Assembly (NCBI RefSeq): GCF_000716545.1
Contig: NZ_JNWZ01000103.1
Coordinates: 1 to 15,011 of the forward strand
Length of the DNA: 15,011 nucleotides
Reading direction: 5' to 3'
Origin: Kitasatospora phosalacinea
Lineage (GTDB): Bacteria > Actinomycetota > Actinomycetes > Streptomycetales > Streptomycetaceae
Part shown: positions 1-7,190 of the stretch, one piece after another
Layout: every line of letters starts with the position of its first letter
How positions within the stretch are numbered: the stretch's first letter is position 1
Made by a program: the position numbers and the translations under genes
Notes under the pieces: model-generated
Databases searched by the model: none
The model's input: the letters and a program-made list of their open reading frames with translations, nothing else
Told to the model about the DNA's origin: nothing

Positions 1-1396
1 ACCGCGCCGCCTCCTCCATCTCCCGGCGCACCGGGGCGAGTTCGGCGGCCCAGTCGACCCCGGCCCGGCCGAGCGCGACGAGCTGCTCGAAGGTGAGCTT
101 CGCCCGGCGGGAGCGCTGGTTGGACAGCCAGGCCCCCAGGCCCAGCAGCACCGTCTCCCCGGAGCCCTCGGCAGCCTCCAGCGGTTCCTTGTGCTGCCTG
201 GGCACCCGCACGTGCCCCTCACGCCGCGCGAAGGCGTGCAGGGCCTCCAGGTGCTGCGCGAAGCGATCCACCCGCCCCTTCACCGGCCGGGTCGCCTTCT
301 CCACCTTCGCCGCCGCCTCGGCCGCGAGCTCGGGGTCCTCCTCCATCCCGAGCGCCAAGAGCAACTCCTGCTGCTCCTCGGCCAGGCCCGCCCAGGCGCC
401 GCGCTGCACCCGCACCCAGCGCCCGATCGCCTCCCCCTCGAAAGCCGTCTCAACCGGCAGGCCGGGCCAATCGACCCGGCCCTCGCACGCCAGCCACCAC
501 GCCCTGCAGGCCGCGTACGAGCGCTGCCAGGTGATCGGCCAAGCCGGGCACCACCACGGATCGATTGACTCCAACGCGACCCTGCGCGCCTGCGGCAGCG
601 CCCCCGGTTGCCCGCCCGGCACCTCCGCCTGCGCCCGCAGCTCCACCAGCCAGGTGCCGATCGCATACCCCCCGATGGACGCCCGCGACGGCGCGGCCAG
701 CGACCCGTGGTGCTCGGCGGCCCACTGCCGCGCCCAGGCGAGGCCGGCCTCGAACCGGGCGTCGGAGACCGACCAGATCATGCCCAGAGAATCCAGCAGC
801 ACGACACGGTAGGCAGCCATGTCGCCCGTGGAGCGCTCGTGACGCCGGTCGGAGAGCCACTTGCCGAGCGGAAAGTTACCGTTCTTGCCCACCATCGCGT
901 TATACGGGACATCGAGCGAGCCGTGTTCCTCCACCCACTGCGCGCAGTGCTGCATGCCCTCCTTCCAATACACGCTCTCCGACCGGAAAACCTGCGTCGA
1001 GACGAACAGCGCCAACGCGGCCTGACTCACCTTGGACTGGAAGCGCACCGGCAGCGTGAACGCCCCCGCCGCCGCCTCGCCGCCCTCACCAGGTGCCCCA
1101 ACGAGTTCCGCCCGCGCGCCGGTGGTCCGCCGCCCGCTGCGCTGCGGCACCGCCAACGCCTCCAGAAGCCGGGCATCATGGCTGCGAATAGCGGTCAATA
1201 CTCGAATGAGCGGACCATAGGAATCCGACTCCATAATGTCCCCAGGCTCCTCACCCTTGCGAAGAAAAACCGGCACGACAATACGCGCCACCTTCCCCTC
1301 ACCCGGCTTCATCCGAAGGGCACGCCCTATGGCCTGGACGATATCCACCATGCTTCCCCGCCCCTGGAGCAGAATAGAATCCACCCCCGGCATCGA
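1..1396 (-). pseudogene. TtrA-like terminal helicase, C-terminal half only (5'-truncated second copy)
   Basis: The minus strand reads as one open frame from about 1396 to the left edge, closely matching the C-terminal ~480 residues of the full helicase gene at 11672-14440. Retained parts are the end of the second RecA-like domain, with motif VI (QAIGRALR), and all four helicase-associated repeats. The sequence ends LTFEQLVALGRAGVDWAAEL and runs off the window about 7 bases before the expected stop. Walker A, DEAH and motif III are absent because similarity to the full copy stops at the codons for GVDxPG, near 1390-1397, where transposon sequence begins. The linker inside the last repeat is about 15 residues shorter than in the other copy. 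There is no internal stop or frameshift, so the truncation is probably recent. It cannot be an active ATPase. A short product from an ATG next to the junction is possible but unsupported. Confidence 0.85.
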
Positions 1397-1425
1397 CATT
1401 ATCTGGAGGTGGTGTCGGGGTGAGG

Positions 1426-1504
1426 GACGTTTGGTGTGGGGCTGAACTGGGGTGATGTGGGCCTGTAGTCCCTCGGGGTTGTGTGTGGGTGACGTTTGGT
1501 GTGG
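1426..1504. repeat. 14-bp direct repeat pair at the transposon left end
   Basis: The sequence gacgtttggtgtgg occurs at 1426-1439 and again at 1491-1504, with starts 65 bases apart, between the helicase breakpoint and tnpA. The second copy sits inside a small inverted repeat, ggtgac (1488-1493) and gtcacc (1507-1512). Spaced direct repeats beside the end of a tyrosine-recombinase element are commonly arm-type or accessory recombinase binding sites. Here they also cover the likely tnpA promoter region, so autoregulation is possible. Function is inferred; the repeats themselves are directly visible. Confidence 0.7.
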
Positions 1505-1519
1505 ATGTCACCTTGAGGG

Positions 1520-2734
1520 ATGAAGGACCGGGTCAACGCTCTTTCTGCGCGGGGGAGTTCTGGCAGGGTCCGGGGCATGGGTCCAGGGTTCATGGCCGAG
1601 CGGGCGGTCGATCCGGCTTCCGGTGAGGTGCGCTGGGTGGTCGCCGACAGCCGCACGCTGGAGTTGCAGGTGGAGGCGACGGCGTTCATCGCCTCGCTGC
1701 GCTCCCGCGGGCTGTCGCCGAACACCGAGCGTGCCTACGCGGGCCGTATCGCGCTTTACCTGAATCACTGCGTGCGGGGCGGGTTGGACTGGCAGGCGCC
1801 GACGTTCTTGTCGCTGTCGGGTTTCCAGCGGTGGCTGGTGACCGAGCCGCTGCCGGCCCGCGGCCACGTTCTGCGGCAGGGCAAGCCGGTGTTCCGGTCG
1901 CACAACACCGCGAACGCGGTGATGACGGCCGTCGCCGCGTTCCTGCGGTTCTGTGTGGCGAACGGCTGGATAGCCTCCCACGTGGCGGGCTTGCTCGCGC
2001 AGCCCAAGTACCTGGTCCACGTCCCGGCTGGCTACGACACGGGGGAGCGGGACCAGTTCCGCACCGTGGACGCGGCGGCGTTCCGGTTTCGGGTCACCGA
2101 GCCCGGCTACGAGGACCTGACCCCTGATCAGATCGCCCGCATGATCGCCCTCGCACCGCGGGCCAGGGACCGGTTCCTTGTCGCGCTGCTCGCCTGTACC
2201 GGGGTGCGGATCGGCGAAGCACTGGGCCTGCGGCGCCAGGACATGCACCTGCTCGCCTCTTCACGGGCGCTGGGCTGCAACACCGAAGGCCCCCACATCC
2301 ACGTTCACCGCCGCACCGACAACCCGAACCGAGCCCTGGCCAAGGCCCGCAAGTCACGCACCATCCCCGTCACCCCCGACCTGGTCGCCCTCTACACCGA
2401 CTACCGCCACGAGCGCGACGCCGTCCCCGAAGCCACGGGCGGCGACATGGTGTTCGTGAACCTGTTCCGCCCGCCCCTGGGCCGCGCGATGTCCTACCCG
2501 AACACCAAGGACATGTTCGACCGCCTCGCCCGCGCCGCCCGCCACCCCGCGCGCCCGCACATGCTGCGCCACTCGGCCGCGACGGCCTGGCTGCGCGAGG
2601 GGACGGACCGCGATGTCGTGCAGTACCTCCTCGGCCACGTCTCACCGCTGTCGATGGACCGCTACCGGCACGTCGACGACACCGAGACCCGCGCCGCAGT
2701 CGACCGCCTCGAAGCCCTCCGGAGGACTCGATGA
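1520..2734 (+). CDS. tnpA: TnpA, Tn554-type tyrosine recombinase
   Basis: A 404-residue site-specific recombinase, expected to cut and rejoin DNA at the transposon ends through a covalent 3'-phosphotyrosine. The N-terminal ~55-160 region resembles a SAM-like core-binding domain (RSRGLSPNTERAYAGRI). The catalytic domain has the full residue set: R230 (TGVRIGEAL), K278 (KSRTIPV), H347/R350 (HMLRH), H373 (LLGH) and nucleophile Y382 (DRYRH). It is the first gene of a three-gene operon, with its stop overlapping the next start as ATGA (2731-2734). The ATG at 1520 has GAGGG directly abutting it, which is poor spacing, so the true start may be 1577 or 1592. Both lie before the conserved domain. It is slightly longer than staphylococcal TnpA (about 361 residues). 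Confidence 0.88.
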   Translation: MKDRVNALSARGSSGRVRGMGPGFMAERAVDPASGEVRWVVADSRTLELQVEATAFIASLRSRGLSPNTERAYAGRIALYLNHCVRGGLDWQAPTFLSLSGFQRWLVTEPLPARGHVLRQGKPVFRSHNTANAVMTAVAAFLRFCVANGWIASHVAGLLAQPKYLVHVPAGYDTGERDQFRTVDAAAFRFRVTEPGYEDLTPDQIARMIALAPRARDRFLVALLACTGVRIGEALGLRRQDMHLLASSRALGCNTEGPHIHVHRRTDNPNRALAKARKSRTIPVTPDLVALYTDYRHERDAVPEATGGDMVFVNLFRPPLGRAMSYPNTKDMFDRLARAARHPARPHMLRHSAATAWLREGTDRDVVQYLLGHVSPLSMDRYRHVDDTETRAAVDRLEALRRTR

Positions 2735-5280
2735 CCGCCCGTCCCGCCGCCGAGCAACTGTTCCTGCTGCCCGCCCAGCCCGACACGCCACCGCAACCGG
2801 AGCCCGGCTCCGGCCGCATCCTGCTGCCGGGCGGCGCCGACCCGCAGGCCTGGAGCCACTGGCTCACCGAGCACACCGACCCGGCCTGGCGGACGGGGGA
2901 GTGGGACCCGGAACACTGGCTGTTCACGGGACGCCTCGACGATCCCCGCACCAGCGCCTCCACCTGCCGTACGGCCGCCTGCGACATGATCGTCAACGCG
3001 CGCAACATCTTCTGCGCGATGTGCACCGACCGCCTCAAGGCATCCGGCCTCACCGCCGAGGAATTCGCCACCACCTACGTGCCCCAGCGCGGCAAAGCCC
3101 CCCGCGGTCTGGCGACCGCCCGCTGCGCGGTCACCCGCGACGGCATCCGGTGCGTGCGCCCCAAGCACTGCCGCGACCTGTGCTCCAACCACTACGCCAC
3201 CTGGCACTACCACCAGCGCCGCGGCAACGAGGAACGCTGGCGGAGCCACATCGCCATCCCCTTCACCGACGAGCTCCCCTGCCTGGTCCCCGCCTGCCCC
3301 AGCCCGGCCTTCACCACCGCCGGGCTGTGCGGCTTCCACTCCCGGCTGTGGAACCGCGACAACCGCACCACCCCCACACCGGCCACCCAATGGGCCCGCC
3401 ACCAAGCCCCCTACACCGCCGCCCACCAGTTCAGCCTGGTACCGCTGGCCGACCTGGTGCGCCGAGAAGTCCTCTACGCCCTGCAGCAGCACGACCAGTG
3501 GGCCCGCGCCCTGAACCCGAGCAGTGTCCGCAGCCTGGTCCGCGACCACACCGACGCTCCCACCCTGCTCTCCGACGAACCCCGCACCCTCTCCGCGCCC
3601 AAGGACGCCGCCTACCGCCGCACCCTCAAGGCAGTCCACGAAGCCCTGCGCTCCGCCTTCGAAGAGTTCACCGGCACCCCCAACGAGGACATCCTCGACC
3701 TGCGCCGCATCGGCCTGCGCGCCGTCAGCGGCCAAGCACCCCGCCAACTCGGCTCCACCCTCGACCTCACCGAACACATCCACCAGCCCTGGCTGCGCCG
3801 CCTCCTGAGGTTCTGGGCAACCACCGAACGCCCCCGCACCGACGACTTCACCCGCACCCTGCGCGCCACCACCCTCGCCTCCCGCGCACTGGCCCAGCGG
3901 CCAGGCACCGGAAACGACCCCACCACCCTGCGCTTCGCCGACGTCAGCGCCGTCGTCGACGCCTTCCGCACCGCCCTCAAACTCGACGGAAACCCCTACA
4001 GCACCGCCCACCGCAACGCCCTCACCGGCCGCTTCTTCCAACTCATCGACTACGGGCGCCGCGCCGACGTGCTCGACGACCTCGCCGGCACCTTCAGCCG
4101 CGACGCGGTCCACCACACCGTCGGACGCGACGACGACAACGAGGAAGAGATCGGCAAGGCCATCCCCGAGTCGGTCATCAGCCAGCTCGACGCCCACCTC
4201 GACACCCTCGGCCACGGCGACGTCAGAGGCCGCCGCGACATCCCCGAAGCCGACCTCCACCTCCTCTACCGCACCGTCTACACCGTCCTGCGCGACACCG
4301 GACGCAGGCCCCTGGAAATCGCCTCACTCGCGCGCGACTGCCTGGAGACCGACCGCGGCCAGACCTCCCTAATCTGGGACAACCACAAACGCCGCCGCCA
4401 CCGCCGACGCCTGCCCATCACCGCCGCCACCGCCCAGGCCATCCGCGAATGGCAAGAACGCCGCCACCACCTCGACCTGCCCGCCTCCGGCGACCGCTTC
4501 CTCTTCCCCGCCCTCACCGACCAGAGCGCGGCCGGCCACCTCTCCTCCAGCTACATCAGCGAGACCCTGCGCCTATGGATCGCCTCCATCCCCCGACTCG
4601 ACGCCGAAGGCGTCGACGCCCACGGCAACCCCCTGCCCTTCGACCGCACCCTCATCTACCCCTACGCCTTCCGCCACTCCTACGCCCAACGCCACGCAGA
4701 CGCAGGCACCCCCGTCGACGTCCTGCGCGAACTCATGGACCACAAATCCATCGCCATGACCCAGCGCTACTACCAGGTCTCCCTCAAACGAAAGCAAGCC
4801 GCCGTCACCACCCTCAGCGCCCACGTCATCGACCGCAACGGACACCCAGCCCCCACCTCCACCACCGCCTACGAACTGCGCCAGGTCGCCGTCCCCTACG
4901 GCGGCTGCACCGAACCCAGCAACGTCAAAGCCGGCGGCAGCTCCTGCCCCATCCGCTTCCAGTGCGCCGGCTGCGGCTTCTACCGCCCCGACCCCTCCTA
5001 CCTGCCCGCCATCGAACAGCACATCAACGAACTGCGCGCCGACCGCGAAACCGCCCAGGCGATGGACGCCGCCGACTTCGTCATCACCGCCATCACCGCC
5101 CAGATCACCGCTTTCGAACAAGTCGTCACCCGCATGAACCGCTACCTCGCCGCCATGCCCGCCCACGAACGCGCCGAACTCGAAGAAGCCAGCACCGTCC
5201 TACGCCGCGCCCGCGCAGGCACCCCCCACCAACTCCTGCCCCTCACCGTCGTCAACCGCACCCCCACCGGACCCCAGTGA
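2731..5280 (+). CDS. tnpB: TnpB, large tyrosine recombinase with zinc-binding N-terminus
   Basis: An 849-residue partner recombinase of the Tn554 TnpB type. Residues 79-98 and 184-203 both show C-x4-C-x10-C-x2-C/H, and 132-154 holds a third Cys/His cluster (C132, C141, C147, C151, H154), so the N-terminus probably contains three zinc modules. The catalytic domain (about 505-690) has R526 (TGRRPLEI), R648/H649 (YAFRHSY), H671 (LMDHKS) and tyrosines Y680/Y681 (TQRYYQ). The usual first His of HxxR is Tyr645. A C-terminal Cys set (C726, C739, C745, C748) matches the tail seen in TnpB-like recombinases. It starts at the ATGA overlap with tnpA and ends in a GTGA overlap with tnpC, so the three are translationally coupled. 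It is longer than staphylococcal TnpB (about 630 residues), mainly through the N-terminal zinc region. Confidence 0.87.
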   Translation: MTARPAAEQLFLLPAQPDTPPQPEPGSGRILLPGGADPQAWSHWLTEHTDPAWRTGEWDPEHWLFTGRLDDPRTSASTCRTAACDMIVNARNIFCAMCTDRLKASGLTAEEFATTYVPQRGKAPRGLATARCAVTRDGIRCVRPKHCRDLCSNHYATWHYHQRRGNEERWRSHIAIPFTDELPCLVPACPSPAFTTAGLCGFHSRLWNRDNRTTPTPATQWARHQAPYTAAHQFSLVPLADLVRREVLYALQQHDQWARALNPSSVRSLVRDHTDAPTLLSDEPRTLSAPKDAAYRRTLKAVHEALRSAFEEFTGTPNEDILDLRRIGLRAVSGQAPRQLGSTLDLTEHIHQPWLRRLLRFWATTERPRTDDFTRTLRATTLASRALAQRPGTGNDPTTLRFADVSAVVDAFRTALKLDGNPYSTAHRNALTGRFFQLIDYGRRADVLDDLAGTFSRDAVHHTVGRDDDNEEEIGKAIPESVISQLDAHLDTLGHGDVRGRRDIPEADLHLLYRTVYTVLRDTGRRPLEIASLARDCLETDRGQTSLIWDNHKRRRHRRRLPITAATAQAIREWQERRHHLDLPASGDRFLFPALTDQSAAGHLSSSYISETLRLWIASIPRLDAEGVDAHGNPLPFDRTLIYPYAFRHSYAQRHADAGTPVDVLRELMDHKSIAMTQRYYQVSLKRKQAAVTTLSAHVIDRNGHPAPTSTTAYELRQVAVPYGGCTEPSNVKAGGSSCPIRFQCAGCGFYRPDPSYLPAIEQHINELRADRETAQAMDAADFVITAITAQITAFEQVVTRMNRYLAAMPAHERAELEEASTVLRRARAGTPHQLLPLTVVNRTPTGPQ

Positions 5281-5849
5281 ACCCCCACGGCAACCCCGCC
5301 CCCCTCGCCCAAGCCCGCGCCCGCATCAGCGCCGACAAACGCCAACGCGCCCTCGACGCCATCACCACCCTCGAACGCGACAACCACCCCGTCACCCACA
5401 CCACCGTCGCCCGCACCGCCGGCGTCTCCACCTGGCTCACCTACACCGACCCCATCCGCCCCCACATCCAAGCCGCCCAACAACGCCAAGCCACCACCTC
5501 GACCCCCACCCGGTCAGCAGCCACCCCCACCCCCTCCAACGACGCCACCCTGCGTACCGAACTCGAACTCGCCCGCCAGGAGATCAAGCACCTACGCCAA
5601 GAACGCGACCAGGCCCAAACCGCCGTACGCCACCAACTCGGACGCCAACTCGACGCCCTCGGCACCCACGACCTCATCGCCCGCGTCGACGAACTCACCC
5701 ACCACAACCACCAACTCGCCGACCAACTCCAGCAAGCAACCACTCACAACACCGCCCTCCAAGAACGCATCACCACCCTCGAAGACGACCTGATCGCCGC
5801 CCGCACCAGCCTCCGACGCATGATCCGCAACGAGAACCTGAGTAACTGA
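5277..5849 (+). CDS. tnpC: TnpC, DUF6262-like transposition accessory protein
   Basis: A 190-residue protein in the tnpC position of the operon. In Tn554, TnpC is not a recombinase but influences orientation and efficiency of insertion. The GTG start at 5277 overlaps the tnpB stop as GTGA. Residues ~19-60 look like a helix-turn-helix (RALDAITTLERDNHPVTHTT, then VARTAGVSTWLTY). A Thr/Pro/Ala-rich linker follows at ~75-90, then a long heptad-like region to the end rich in Glu, Gln, Arg and Leu, a probable coiled coil. The frame stays open upstream through tnpB, back to 2613, but that upstream part is Arg/Pro-rich shadow sequence. Assignment rests on position, size and architecture; the DUF6262 name is from family memory. 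Confidence 0.8.
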   Translation: MNPHGNPAPLAQARARISADKRQRALDAITTLERDNHPVTHTTVARTAGVSTWLTYTDPIRPHIQAAQQRQATTSTPTRSAATPTPSNDATLRTELELARQEIKHLRQERDQAQTAVRHQLGRQLDALGTHDLIARVDELTHHNHQLADQLQQATTHNTALQERITTLEDDLIAARTSLRRMIRNENLSN

Positions 5850-5906
5850 CCCCGTCTCCGGCAAGAACAGCGAGCCGGCCTGCGCCCAACTCGGCGCGTA
5901 GGCAGC

Positions 5907-5955
5907 TTGATTGTCGGTTCCAGCGCGTACCCTCCTGAGAACCCCGGTACGGAGG
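5907..5955 (+). promoter_or_regulatory. Candidate promoter and ribosome binding site of the 310-residue gene
   Basis: The 113-base gap after tnpC contains TTGATT (5907-5912) and TACCCT (5928-5933), a possible sigma-70-type pair with a short 15-base spacer. GGAGG at 5951-5955, seven bases before the GTG at 5963, is a strong Shine-Dalgarno and fixes that start. A gtacc/ggtac inverted repeat lies between them. This suggests the downstream gene has its own promoter rather than depending on the tnpABC transcript. The RBS is well supported; the promoter is only a candidate. Confidence 0.4.
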
Positions 5956-5962
5956 AACGCCC

Positions 5963-6895
5963 GTGAACAGCAGCCTCAGAGCCCTTCAAGACCAGTTCAT
6001 AGAGTGGGTCTACGACCACTCCGACGACAATCCGCTGGGCGACGTCAACCTCGAACCGTTCGCCGAACAGCACGGCCTGGACCTGACGGAGTCCTTCCAA
6101 CTTCTCCGGCACTGCAAAGACGTCGGCCTGCTGGACGATCGCTTCACGACCATGGGGCAAGCAACGGCCAACATCACGCAGACCGGGACCGCGTGGGTTG
6201 AGGAGCGCCGACGTCGACGGGACGACCCAGCTGCACGTGCTGCAGCAGCACGCCGCGGACTGCTGACCTGGCTCTGGCACCGTAAACACGAGGGCACTCA
6301 CATGCCGACCGTGGCGGGTGTTCTGGAGGCACCGCAGTCGCTCTTCGAAGGCATCCAGCTCGCGGACACCGAAATCGACCGGGCCGCCGGCCACCTCCAG
6401 GCCAAAGGCCTGATCAAGGGAACATCCCGAGCCATGGGGATGGCGGGACCCCTGCGCGCCGAGATCACCGTCGAAGGAGAAGATTGCGTGGAGAACTACG
6501 AAGCCGACCTCGCCGCCTACGAGCGCCGAAACAACGGTGCCAGCAACACCAACTTCCACATCGGCACCAACACAGGCAACATCGCGGCCAACAGTCGCGA
6601 AGTCACCCAAACCGCCACCACCAACCAGGGCATCAACCCCAGCGAGCTGGTCCTCCTCGCCAGGTCCCTACGCCAGGCGGCTCCCGTTCTCGGCCTGCCG
6701 GAAGGCGATGCCGAAGAGTTCACCGACATCGCAACCCGGATCGAGAACGAAGCGTCCGCAGACAATCCCGACCCGGGACGACTCCGGCGCTGGGGAGCCG
6801 CAATCCTGGACATCCTCAACTCCCCGGCGGTCAGCGGCGCCCTCGCCCAGACCCTCTCCACCACCGTCCAGGCCGCCATCACCCCGGGCGGCTGA
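5963..6895 (+). CDS. Unrecognised protein with two apparent winged-helix domains (probable transposon cargo)
   Basis: A 310-residue soluble protein that I do not recognise. Two segments share a winged-helix-like pattern. One is at ~5-82, ending ITQTGTAWVEERRR; the other is at ~98-182, ending ITVEGEDCVENYE. Both finish with an IT-x2-G-x3-VE wing motif, and the second contains a clear helical run before LQAKGLIKG. Residues 197-216 (NFHIGTNTG...SREVTQ) form a Gly/Asn/Thr-rich stretch likely to be beta, followed by a helical C-terminus (~226-310). No enzyme motif, signal peptide or membrane segment is visible. The strong RBS and GTG start are clear, and a terminator hairpin follows. Its position directly behind tnpC suggests cargo. 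A DNA-binding regulatory or sensor role, perhaps in defence, is only inference. Confidence 0.8.
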   Translation: MNSSLRALQDQFIEWVYDHSDDNPLGDVNLEPFAEQHGLDLTESFQLLRHCKDVGLLDDRFTTMGQATANITQTGTAWVEERRRRRDDPAARAAAARRGLLTWLWHRKHEGTHMPTVAGVLEAPQSLFEGIQLADTEIDRAAGHLQAKGLIKGTSRAMGMAGPLRAEITVEGEDCVENYEADLAAYERRNNGASNTNFHIGTNTGNIAANSREVTQTATTNQGINPSELVLLARSLRQAAPVLGLPEGDAEEFTDIATRIENEASADNPDPGRLRRWGAAILDILNSPAVSGALAQTLSTTVQAAITPGG

Positions 6896-7190
6896 CGACC
6901 CAGGACAACCAATTGCCACGAGAGCTGACCACACTCCTGACCAACTCCGCTGCTCGGTGACCCATCCGCCAGCATCCCTGCCAGGAACGACGAAGGCCGC
7001 CACCCACCAAGGTGTCGGCCTTCCGAACTCTCTCGCCGCGTCTCGGAGCTGATGGGGCTCCCCGGATTTCCCCACCCCGCGCTTGGGTGTTCCTCGGACC
7101 TGCTCGCGCGATTCCCCACCCTGTAGCGTCGGCCTGCGGACGGAAGTCGTTAGGGAGAGGGCCTCGCATCCGCTGGAGTCACCGGCACCG
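6896..7190. other. Intergenic stretch between convergent genes
   Basis: Apart from the hairpin at 6992-7023, I see no gene, repeat or transposon end here. It lies between the rightward 310-residue gene and the leftward peptidase gene and is the first place to look for the missing right end of the Tn554-like element. No similarity to the left-end repeats or to the helicase N-terminal half was found by eye. Confidence 0.5.
6992..7023. terminator. Bidirectional terminator-like hairpin
   Basis: GAAGGCCG (6992-6999) pairs with CGGCCTTC (7016-7023). Inside, CACC (7001-7004) pairs with GGTG (7011-7014) around a 6-base loop, giving an 8+4 bp stem with one mismatch. It lies 97 bases after the stop of the 310-residue gene and 168 bases beyond the stop of the leftward peptidase gene, so it could end either transcript. 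There is no U-tract, as is usual in Streptomyces. Confidence 0.65.

Larger units (their letters stand above)
1397..6900 (+). mobile_element. Tn554-like transposon (left end located, right end approximate)
   Basis: Three overlapping recombinase genes in the order TnpA, TnpB, TnpC define Tn554-type transposons, which move by site-specific recombination using two tyrosine recombinases plus a small accessory protein and usually lack terminal inverted repeats. The left boundary is placed where helicase similarity stops (1390-1397), 125 bases before tnpA, as expected for the tnpA-proximal end. The right boundary is not visible. I found no second copy of the left-end 14-bp repeat and no N-terminal helicase half resuming downstream. 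The end given here is simply after the first probable cargo gene. The element could be longer (M48 and beyond as cargo), or its right end could be lost. Confidence 0.65.

Noticed and set aside
1508..2248. Minus-strand 246-residue open frame
   Set aside because: It lies wholly opposite tnpA, whose catalytic motifs are complete; it has shadow composition and no family features.
2662..4260. Minus-strand 532-residue Gly/Val/Ala-rich open frame
   Set aside because: It is the antisense of tnpB in third-position-GC-rich sequence; no domain or RBS.
2613..5276. Long plus-strand open frame continuing upstream of tnpC (1078 codons in total)
   Set aside because: The upstream part is Arg/Pro/His-rich shadow sequence of tnpB. 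Only the segment from the GTG at 5277 has natural composition and an operon-type overlap.
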